A DNA stretch of 64,000 bases from Leptolinea tardivitalis (GTDB lineage: Bacteria; Chloroflexota; Anaerolineae; Anaerolineales; Anaerolineaceae), in assembly GCF_001050275.1 (NCBI RefSeq), contig NZ_BBYA01000010.1, positions 310,001-374,000 of the forward strand, in the 5' to 3' direction. Within the stretch, counting starts at the first letter, position 1, and each line of letters starts with the position of its first letter. Both the position numbers and the translations under genes were made by a program. This document shows, piece after piece, positions 43,532 to 49,795 of this stretch. The notes beneath the pieces are model-generated. The model did not search any database. It saw nothing but the letters and a program-made list of their open reading frames with translations, and was not told the DNA's origin.

Positions 43532-44671
43532 ATGAAAAACTACCCGAAAATGAAAAATAACCATCGCCAGAAAGACTATCAACTGGAAAGTCCTATTGGA
43601 TCACGTGTGATCATTAACGGTCAAGAAGTGGATTATTTTTCCGGCACCGGGTATCTGGGATTGCAAAGCCATCCAGATGTTTTAAAGGCAGCCGCAGATA
43701 CCCTTGCCCGGTATGGCTTGTCTACTGCGACTTCACGTGGTGGATTTGGCGAACATCCGGTGTATCACTGGTTGGAACAGGAAGCCTGTGCCTATTTCAA
43801 TACGGAAAAAGCCCTGTTTTTCCCCTCCGGTTACATGGGCATGTCAGTTCTGGTACAGACCAATGGATCAGGGAGCGATCATATTTTCATTGACTCGGCC
43901 GCCCATTACAGTCTTTGGGATGCTGCCCTGGCGGCCAACAAAACAATCACGCCGTTTCATCACGTGAATCCGGGCCATCTGGAAGAAATAATCCGATCGG
44001 AGATTCTTCCGGATGAACACCCTCTGGTTATAAGTGATGCTGTTTTCCCGATTTCAGGAGAGATTGCTCCTCTGCCGGATTACCTTAAGATCATTGAACC
44101 GTTCAATGGACGGATATTTCTGGATGATGCTCACGGGGTGGGCGTTCTGGGCGAAAATGGACGGGGAATACTGGAGTATTTCAATATTCAATCTGACCGG
44201 GTCAAGACCTGCGGTACGCTGGCCAAGGCACTGGGCGGGTACGGCGGAATCATTGCCGGTCCCGGTGATTGGATTGATGAGATGGATCAGAATTCCAGCA
44301 TTTGCATTGGCGCGAGTCCGCCTCCCCTGGTGACGGCTGCCGCCTCGGCCCGGGCTTTGACCATTGCCCGTGAAAATCCGAGGTTGCGCCGCCAATTATG
44401 GGCCAATGTTAAACAGGCGCGCGACGGATTGCGGTCCCTCGGATGGGAGCTGGATGATACACCTGTTCCCATCATTTGCCTGCCGTCACTTCAAGGGCAA
44501 AATTTAGCCTCTGTGCAGAAACAATTATTCGCGCAGGGATTTGCCGTGGCATACGTGCGTTCCTATTCCAGCACACCGGCAGGAGGTGCCCTGCGGGTGG
44601 CGGTTTGTGCACAGCACACTTCCGATCAAATCAACCGCCTGGTGGATACTATGAAAAACCTGGCCTTATAA
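43532..44671 (+). CDS. Alpha-oxoamine synthase-like PLP enzyme (BioF/KBL/SPT group)
   Basis: About 379-residue fold-type I PLP enzyme. The cofactor lysine is Lys232 (TLAKALGGYGG), and Asp199 and His201 are in the family's LDDAHG motif. Opening motif DYFSGTGYLGLQSHPDV and STATSRGGFGEHPVYHWLE also fit the group, which condenses an amino acid with an acyl-CoA (biotin, threonine, haem and sphingolipid routes). No biotin genes are adjacent, so the product is open; a sphingolipid-like long-chain base is one possibility. ATGs at 43532 and 43550 are both possible starts and neither has a clear ribosome site. Confidence 0.85.
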   Translation: MKNYPKMKNNHRQKDYQLESPIGSRVIINGQEVDYFSGTGYLGLQSHPDVLKAAADTLARYGLSTATSRGGFGEHPVYHWLEQEACAYFNTEKALFFPSGYMGMSVLVQTNGSGSDHIFIDSAAHYSLWDAALAANKTITPFHHVNPGHLEEIIRSEILPDEHPLVISDAVFPISGEIAPLPDYLKIIEPFNGRIFLDDAHGVGVLGENGRGILEYFNIQSDRVKTCGTLAKALGGYGGIIAGPGDWIDEMDQNSSICIGASPPPLVTAAASARALTIARENPRLRRQLWANVKQARDGLRSLGWELDDTPVPIICLPSLQGQNLASVQKQLFAQGFAVAYVRSYSSTPAGGALRVAVCAQHTSDQINRLVDTMKNLAL

Positions 44672-44815
44672 CAGAAGGGTACGGCGTATCCTTTTCCATA
44701 CCCGGATGACACTGGTCATAGTACCGGCATGGGAGAAGATTATTATTATGTAAACCCTCTTTTTCCATCTCCGCACATTTTCCAGCGACTTGTGCAGCCC
44801 GATGAAAAATTCATT

Positions 44816-44843
44816 TTGCGTTTCTGCCCGAAAGGGGTATAAT
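44816..44843 (+). promoter_or_regulatory. Candidate promoter of the DEAD-box helicase
   Basis: TTGCGT (44816-44821), 16 bases, TATAAT (44838-44843). It predicts transcription from about 44850 and a leader of about 340 bases before the helicase ATG. Confidence 0.6.
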
Positions 44844-44849
44844 CCGCCC

Positions 44850-45187
44850 GTTATTGTGTGATGCGCTCTTTGGGTAACAAAAAGTGGTGTTTTGCGGGTG
44901 ATTTTTTGTTGAGCTTATTCCGGCCGTTGGCCGTCGACAGGATGTCCCGGATACTCCGATAAAGCAAAGAGCATTTGGGATCATCCAATTGTGAGAATTG
45001 GAACCATCTAATCGCCGGCATCCTCAGGGATGCCAGGCCTGGATGCCTGAAACAGCGCATCTCCCCGGGATTTGGGATCGGGCTTCCCGCAACAGGGCCC
45101 GGACAAATCATATTGATTTCTGCCGCCGGTTTTCCAGCCGGTTAATATACTGTGCGCCGCGGCAGGAATAGTTCAGGAGATTGTTTT
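44850..45187 (+). promoter_or_regulatory. Long structured 5' leader of the DEAD-box helicase
   Basis: No gene is seen between 44672 and 45187. The predicted leader holds several perfect hairpins: CGGCC/GGCCG (44921-44933), TCCAATT/AATTGGA (44984-45002), GGCATCC/GGATGCC with loop TCAG (45017-45034), and CGGG/CCCG (45079-45089). GGATGCC recurs at 45041-45047, so the strand at 45017-45023 has two alternative partners. Long leaders are known for cold-shock helicase genes. No match to a named riboswitch or to RNase P, 6S or tmRNA was recognised. Confidence 0.5.
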
Positions 45188-46852
45188 ATGGCATCAAAGT
45201 TTGAAGAACTTGGTCTGCAGCCGCAATTCGTTCAGGCTGTAGAAGAAATGGGGTTTGACCAGCCCACTCCCATCCAGGCGGCAGCCATCCCGGCGCTGCT
45301 GGAAGGACGCAGCGTCATCGGACAGGCACAAACCGGAACAGGTAAAACGGCCGCGTTTGTATTACCCATGCTGCACAAGATCCAATCCGGTAAACGGACC
45401 CCCCAGGCATTGATCCTGGCGCCTACCCGTGAACTGGCCATCCAGGTGACGGAAGCCGCCCGGCAAATGGCCCAGGAGACACCTCTGCGTGTGATGACTG
45501 TCTACGGTGGACAGGCGTACGGTGTTCAACTCCGTCAAATTGATCGTGGTATTGATGTGGTTGTAGGTACCCCCGGCCGTATGCTGGACCTGATAAAGAA
45601 AAAACTGCTCGATCTCAGTCTGGTGAAATATGTTGTACTGGATGAGGCCGATGAAATGCTGGAAATGGGTTTTATTGAAGATGTTGAAACCATCTTCAAA
45701 GCCATTCCAGAAGAACGACAGATCGCCCTTTTCTCAGCCACACTTCCGCCGGTCATCCGGAAGCTGGCTGACCGCTATTTAACCGATCCGCTTGAAATCT
45801 CGGTAATCACCGGGCCTCGTACCGTCCCCGAAACCACGCAGCAATACCTGCGTGTACGTGATGAGAACAAACAGGCCGCTCTTGTCCGTATTCTTGAAGC
45901 AGAAGATGTAAAAAGCGCCCTGGTTTTCACTCGCACCAAAGCCCGCGCCCAGGAACTTTCAGACGAATTAAACCGGCTGGGTTATCCGGCTGGTGCACTC
46001 CATGGTGACCTCGATCAAAACAAACGTGAGTGGGTTTTAGACCGTTTCCGTAAAAAAACCATCCACCTGTTGGTCGCTACAGATGTAGCGGCACGCGGGC
46101 TGGATATTGATGATGTGTCGCACGTGTTTAACTTTGACATGCCCGAAGATACCGATGATTACATCCACCGCATCGGTCGCACTGGTCGTGCAGGCAAGAA
46201 GGGCAATGCCATCACATTCATTCACCCGCGCGAACGCAGCCGGTTAAGCCAGATTGAAAACTACTCAAAACAGAAAATCGCTGAATACAACCTGCCCACC
46301 CGTGATGAAATCCTGCAAAAGCGCGACGAACGGTTTACTGAAGAGCTTACAGAGAAGATGAGTGCCGGGCAATTCAAACGTGAGGCTGCCCTGGTTTCAA
46401 AGTTGATCGAATTTGGATTCAATCCGGTAGAAATTGCCGCAGCAGCCATCAAACTCGCCCGTGCCGGTGAAACTCCGGTTCCAGCCGTTGACCTGGTGGA
46501 ACCGATGCCTATAACCCGCAGCCAGACGGGCAAACGTGATATGCATGATGGCCGTGGGAATCGCAATCAGGCACGTGGCGGATCCTGCAATGGACGTCCG
46601 AGCAGGGCACCGGAAGCCGGAATGGTTCGTCTGCGCATGAACCTCGGCGGCCAACAGGGGTTGCGTCCCGGTGATGTGGTGGGAGCCATTGCCAGCGAAG
46701 TTGGCATTCCCGGTAAGGCCATTGGAGCCATCGATATTCAGGACGACCACACCTATGTGGACGTAGCCGAGAAACACGCCCGTCTGGTGCTGCAAAAGAG
46801 TGGAGGCAAGTACTCTCTGCGCGGCAAAACGGTTGTGTTGAAACTGGCATAA
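45188..46852 (+). CDS. DEAD-box RNA helicase, DeaD/CsdA type
   Basis: 554-residue ATP-dependent RNA helicase. The motifs are in order: the Q motif (FDQPTPIQ), AQTGTGKT (I), PTRELA (Ia), TPGR (Ib), DEAD (II), SAT (III), and HRIGRTGRAG (VI). A DbpA-like RNA-binding domain lies at the C-terminus (about 480-554; GMVRLRMNLGGQQGLRPGDVVGAI). The start at 45188 has AGGAGA upstream; the in-frame open region back to 45152 is leader. The role is unwinding of structured RNA in ribosome assembly and cold adaptation, as known for the family. A strong terminator follows. Confidence 0.93.
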   Translation: MASKFEELGLQPQFVQAVEEMGFDQPTPIQAAAIPALLEGRSVIGQAQTGTGKTAAFVLPMLHKIQSGKRTPQALILAPTRELAIQVTEAARQMAQETPLRVMTVYGGQAYGVQLRQIDRGIDVVVGTPGRMLDLIKKKLLDLSLVKYVVLDEADEMLEMGFIEDVETIFKAIPEERQIALFSATLPPVIRKLADRYLTDPLEISVITGPRTVPETTQQYLRVRDENKQAALVRILEAEDVKSALVFTRTKARAQELSDELNRLGYPAGALHGDLDQNKREWVLDRFRKKTIHLLVATDVAARGLDIDDVSHVFNFDMPEDTDDYIHRIGRTGRAGKKGNAITFIHPRERSRLSQIENYSKQKIAEYNLPTRDEILQKRDERFTEELTEKMSAGQFKREAALVSKLIEFGFNPVEIAAAAIKLARAGETPVPAVDLVEPMPITRSQTGKRDMHDGRGNRNQARGGSCNGRPSRAPEAGMVRLRMNLGGQQGLRPGDVVGAIASEVGIPGKAIGAIDIQDDHTYVDVAEKHARLVLQKSGGKYSLRGKTVVLKLA

Positions 46853-46863
46853 ACAGAATTTTT

Positions 46864-46895
46864 GGAGGGCTCTTACAACGAGCCCTCCTTTTTTT
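46864..46895 (+). terminator. Rho-independent terminator
   Basis: Nine-bp stem GGAGGGCTC, a seven-base loop and seven T's, 12 bases after the helicase stop. Confidence 0.93.
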
Positions 46896-46909
46896 ATGAT
46901 TTCATGCAG

Positions 46910-46972
46910 GGTGGAAGCAACCGAAGAACTTACTGTCCGCTCACATCCAACCCGTCTCCGGTTGCTTCTACC
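46910..46972. repeat. Long-stem hairpin 1
   Basis: GGTGGAAGCAACCG (46910-46923) pairs with CGGTTGCTTCTACC (46959-46972) over 14 positions with a single G-T wobble, around a 35-base loop. It lies between convergent genes, past the helicase terminator. Confidence 0.7.
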
Positions 46973-46997
46973 GGCGGCCGGTCACATCAATGCTCCC

Positions 46998-47060
46998 GGT
47001 TGAAGCAGGTGGAAATAATCGCCAATCTCCATCCACAGAACCACACCACCTGCTTCAACC
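46998..47060. repeat. Long-stem hairpin 2
   Basis: GGTTGAAGCAGGTGG (46998-47012) and its perfect complement (47046-47060) enclose a 33-base loop. It has the same overall length as hairpin 1, and the arms share GAAGCA, so the two look like related elements in tandem. Confidence 0.7.
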
Positions 47061-47095
47061 CTGCTGCAGGGTAAATGGATAATTGGTTTCGATGG

Positions 47096-47788
47096 TTATT
47101 TCGGTTTTGGCGGATTCTCAAATAACAGAATATTGAATAAGGGGGGCAAGAAACGGAATGGCAGGATGGATTTATCTTTCAGGATAAAACCCATTTCCCG
47201 GGCTATGCGTTCCAGACCATAGATATTATTGCGATGGTAATGAATTTTCCCGCTATACCCGGCCAGGAATCGCCCGAAACGATACAGGTAATTTTCGGTC
47301 GGACCGGAGAGAATCAAACGCCCGCCGGGTTTAATCCGTGACTGGAATAATGCGTAATAATCCTGCGGTTGGTCAAGGTGCTCCATTACATCCGCCGCGA
47401 TGACAAGGTCAAACTGATTTTCAGCGCAATTTTCAAGATTTTCTATAAATTGCACATCCATCTGTCTTTGCCGGCATAGCAGCTGAGCGTACGATGGAAA
47501 AAGATCAATGGCGTATACATGTTTGGTTCGGGCATAAAGCGTCGGCAGAAATACGCCTAAGCCGCAGCCGAATTCGAGAACATGGTCACTCTCCTGAAGC
47601 CGCGCAAACCGCAGTATTTCTTCGTACCGCCGCCAGAATAACCAGGTAATCAGGGGATTGTTGTGCAGGTAGGTGGGAACGGCCATCTCATCGGTGATTT
47701 CTTTTGAGAGGGAGTTGTCCTGGTTGACCAGATGGATGATATCTGTCTTATCAATACGGATTAAAGAACTCTTCTGGCTATTTTCCAT
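47096..47788 (-). CDS. Class I SAM-dependent methyltransferase
   Basis: About 230-residue methyltransferase. SAM motif I is VLEFGCGLGVFLP, motif II YAIDLFPSY, and the FDLVIAADVMEHLDQP and IKPGGRLILSGP segments complete the fold. The C-terminal part (YRFGRFLAGYSGKIHYHRNN) is typical of methyltransferases found near glycan or lipid genes. The ATG at 47788 is chosen; a TTG at 47845 would add 19 residues of basic sequence. The substrate is unknown. Confidence 0.85.
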   Translation of the reverse strand: MENSQKSSLIRIDKTDIIHLVNQDNSLSKEITDEMAVPTYLHNNPLITWLFWRRYEEILRFARLQESDHVLEFGCGLGVFLPTLYARTKHVYAIDLFPSYAQLLCRQRQMDVQFIENLENCAENQFDLVIAADVMEHLDQPQDYYALFQSRIKPGGRLILSGPTENYLYRFGRFLAGYSGKIHYHRNNIYGLERIAREMGFILKDKSILPFRFLPPLFNILLFENPPKPK

Positions 47789-47965
47789 CCACTCCGGTTT
47801 CCTTGACCATCTCCGGCGTTTGTTCACCACAGGGCATAATAACAATCTCCATCTTTATTAAATAATTAAGATGGACGTTATTTTACTCTCTTCTTTGGTT
47901 TGATTGTGGTTGGATTAAGACCAGGAAAAAGCCACCAGCTCCCGATTCATTTTCGGGAAGAGAGG

Positions 47966-48238
47966 TCAAATTCCCACATTATTCAGCGATTCCATCAGCC
48001 GGGATATCAGAACCGTTAATTTTGGATGGGTGGCTTCAAAATGATAAAACGCCTCTTCCAGGCGTTGAAAATCAGTACGCGCAACTAGATCGGGGTATTC
48101 CGTTGATTTTTCGAGAAGTGTATGAATATCGTCATCCAGAGTGCGCAACAACTCGGCACCCCTTTCATCCACTACTTTTGTGTTGCGAATCTCGTCTTGA
48201 AGCTGTTCGAGGAGTTTATTCAGGTTACCGGTATCCAT
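47966..48238 (-). CDS. DUF4404 family protein
   Basis: 90-residue all-helical protein. The pattern LLEQLQDEIRNTKVVDERGA, LLRTLDDDIHTLLE and the ending FEATHPKLTVLISRLM then SLNNVGI matches DUF4404, a small family of unknown function. The ATG at 48238 has AGGAG ten bases upstream; an upstream in-frame start at 48259 is less likely. Single gene, transcribed away from the DNA-repair-like cassette. Confidence 0.82.
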   Translation of the reverse strand: MDTGNLNKLLEQLQDEIRNTKVVDERGAELLRTLDDDIHTLLEKSTEYPDLVARTDFQRLEEAFYHFEATHPKLTVLISRLMESLNNVGI

Positions 48239-48372
48239 AAAGCTCAATCTCCTTTCCAACCCGATTTGAGAAGAAGAAATCCGGCGAGATCATTCATATT
48301 CATTATTCCTCAAAATCACATTCCATTCAACCATTTCTGGATTTCTATAGAAAATTCATTCCATTTGACCTA

Positions 48373-48401
48373 TTGACATAGAACGCCAGTTCTTATATAC
48401 T
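48373..48401 (+). promoter_or_regulatory. Promoter with LexA-type (SOS) box
   Basis: TTGACA (48373-48378), 17 bases, TATACT (48396-48401) is a strong sigma-70 promoter. The spacer contains AGAAC-GCCA-GTTCT (48380-48393), a perfect palindrome of the GAAC-N4-GTTC class recognised by LexA in many Gram-positive and related bacteria. A second imperfect copy, AGAAC-AGGT-ATTCT, lies at 48418-48431. LexA repression and DNA-damage induction are strongly suggested. Confidence 0.8.
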
Positions 48402-48435
48402 GTAGAAAATCCTTTTCAGAACAGGTATTCTAAAC

Positions 48436-48972
48436 ATGAATTCACTTGCCACCCCCACCCGTAATCAGATCCAATTGGTCGTCGCTCCGCACGCCGGGCG
48501 CGATATGATGCTGGCACTGGCTTCCCGCCTGGCTCCCGGTCACGTCGTACGGGTACTGGACGGCGGCAACCAGTTTAATGCCTACACCGTTTCGCGTGAA
48601 ATCCGCCGTCACACGGCCGCCCTCAACCAGGCCATGAACAACATCCGCCTCTCGCGCGGCTTTACCTGTTATCAGATGGTTGTCCTGCTGGCAGATACCC
48701 CCACCATTCCAGACCGGCCGGTGCTGGTGCTTGACCTGCTCTCAACCTTTTACGATGAAAGCGTACCGCTGGCCGAAAGCCACCGCCTGCTTGAAAATGC
48801 CATCGTCCATCTGCGCCGCCTCAGCCGCACCGCACCGGTAATGGTCAGCGCGCGAACACCGTCTGCACTGTGCCCTGACCGGTTGGTGCTGCTTGACCTG
48901 CTGCGCGCGGCTTCCACCCGGGTGATGACCGCCGAAGCTCCCCGATTACAGCCCATCCCGGGCCTGATTTAA
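48436..48972 (+). CDS. RecA-superfamily-like protein lacking Walker A
   Basis: 178 residues, visibly GC-rich code. The layout resembles a RecA/RadA core: a first strand and loop at the place of Walker A (VVAPHAGRDMMLALASRL) without a GKT/S, a middle helix-strand region with RLSRGFTCYQMVVLLAD, a Walker B-like strand VLVLDLLSTFYDE, then ENAIVHLRRLSRTAPVMVSA. The inability to bind ATP in the normal way is inferred from the missing lysine. It compares in role with ImuA, the RecA-like partner of translesion polymerases. It is the first gene behind the LexA-type promoter, with a small helical protein and a PolB gene downstream. Confidence 0.65.
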   Translation: MNSLATPTRNQIQLVVAPHAGRDMMLALASRLAPGHVVRVLDGGNQFNAYTVSREIRRHTAALNQAMNNIRLSRGFTCYQMVVLLADTPTIPDRPVLVLDLLSTFYDESVPLAESHRLLENAIVHLRRLSRTAPVMVSARTPSALCPDRLVLLDLLRAASTRVMTAEAPRLQPIPGLI

Positions 48973-48992
48973 TAAGGAGAAAACCGCCTCTT

Positions 48993-49409
48993 ATGGGACG
49001 CACTCTTCCCTCCATCACTCAGACATTCCTGATGGAACAGGAAGCCTTCACCCGCTTCCGCCGCGCATTGCGCCGTTCCGATCAGATTGCACTGGATGAC
49101 CTGTTTGTCTCTGCCCAGAAGCATCTGGCGGCTGCCGCATATGCGGCACACGCCCTGCCGTTGGAAACCTTCATGCTGTCGATGCTGCTGGAAGAGCACA
49201 AAGAGGTGCAGCGTTTGCGCCGGCAGATGGATGAAATCACAGGGCAGCTCCCCGCCGGTGAAAAGCGGATGCTTTTGGAAGACGAAACAGAAGGAGAGCC
49301 TGTCGAAGCACCATTGGCTGAGCCTGTCGAAGCACCGTTGGCTGAGCCTGTCGAAGCCAGACGCCACAATAAACCGGAGATCATCGATGTCGACCCTGAC
49401 CAATCCTGA
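48993..49409 (+). CDS. Small helical protein of the PolB cassette
   Basis: 138 residues, no recognised family. Residues 1-90 are predicted mostly helical (FRRALRRSDQIALDDLFVSA, LEEHKEVQRLRRQMDEI). Residues about 102-122 are two and a half copies of the octapeptide EPVEAPLA, encoded by a 24-base tandem repeat, and the acidic tail ends PEIIDVDPDQS. The end might serve as a partner-binding tail, but that is speculation. AAGGAG lies before the previous gap, and the start is 20 bases after the RecA-like gene, so the two are cotranscribed. Confidence 0.65.
   Translation: MGRTLPSITQTFLMEQEAFTRFRRALRRSDQIALDDLFVSAQKHLAAAAYAAHALPLETFMLSMLLEEHKEVQRLRRQMDEITGQLPAGEKRMLLEDETEGEPVEAPLAEPVEAPLAEPVEARRHNKPEIIDVDPDQS
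49296..49358 (+). repeat. In-frame 24-bp tandem repeat
   Basis: Units begin at 49296, 49320 and 49344 (partial), each containing GAGCCTGTCGAAGC. The second unit differs from the first at one base. GCCTGTCGAAGC resembles a short repeat dispersed in many bacterial genomes. Confidence 0.85.
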
Positions 49410-49437
49410 CCGGAACCGGCCGAAATTTAGTCATCGC

Positions 49438-49464
49438 AACCCCCTCCCAAAACGGGAGGGGGTT
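49438..49464 (+). terminator. Hairpin terminator inside the PolB cassette
   Basis: AACCCCCTCCC, loop AAAAC, then GGGAGGGGGTT: a perfect 11-bp stem followed by TTGT. It would reduce read-through from the LexA-type promoter into polB. Confidence 0.8.
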
Positions 49465-49515
49465 TTGTCCCCCGAAGAAGGTTGCGTTGGTTGCAAACGT
49501 GCTATTCCGCACAGT

Positions 49516-49590
49516 GTAGGGGCGGACGGCCGTCCGCCCCTACGGGTGATGGGTTATCCGCAGATAAAGATTTGCCATCCCGTTTTTCCA
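49516..49590. repeat. Intergenic palindromic repeat, copy 1
   Basis: A 28-bp perfect palindrome (49516-49543; arm GTAGGGGCGGACGG) is followed by a 47-base tail. The tail recurs at 49697-49743 with four substitutions. Confidence 0.85.
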
Positions 49591-49674
49591 CCCAAAAGAA
49601 ATATACCTCTGATCGGTTCCAGTAGAATGCAGCATGCCCACCGGGTTTTCCGACTGGTATCCGAGATTGCAAGA

Positions 49675-49743
49675 GTAGACGGCCGTCCGCCCCTACGGGT
49701 GATGGATTATCCGCAGACGAAGATTTGCCATCCCATTTTTCCA
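49675..49743. repeat. Intergenic palindromic repeat, copy 2
   Basis: Second copy of the element at 49516. The left arm is shortened by six bases (GTAGACGG), the right arm is complete, and the tail is nearly identical. No other content is seen in the 386-base gap 49410-49795 besides these repeats and the hairpin. Confidence 0.85.
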
Positions 49744-49795
49744 TCCGTAAAATCTGCCTCCGCAAAAAACGCTCTTGCAAAAGGAAAGTAACCCT

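Noticed and set aside
44672..45187. RNase P, 6S RNA, tmRNA or a small minus-strand gene in the helicase leader
   Set aside because: Conserved core motifs of those RNAs were not found, and the minus-strand frame at 44851-45111 lacks any protein-like pattern.
46910..47060. Integron attC sites
   Set aside because: The arms do not contain the GTTRRRY and RYYYAAC core boxes and no integrase gene is present.
49516..49743. CRISPR array
   Set aside because: Only two unequal copies of a palindrome-plus-tail element, irregular spacing and no cas genes.
49087..49791. A 234-residue frame across the repeat region
   Set aside because: It runs out of frame through the tandem repeat and palindromes and has no family features; it is an artefact of GC-rich sequence.
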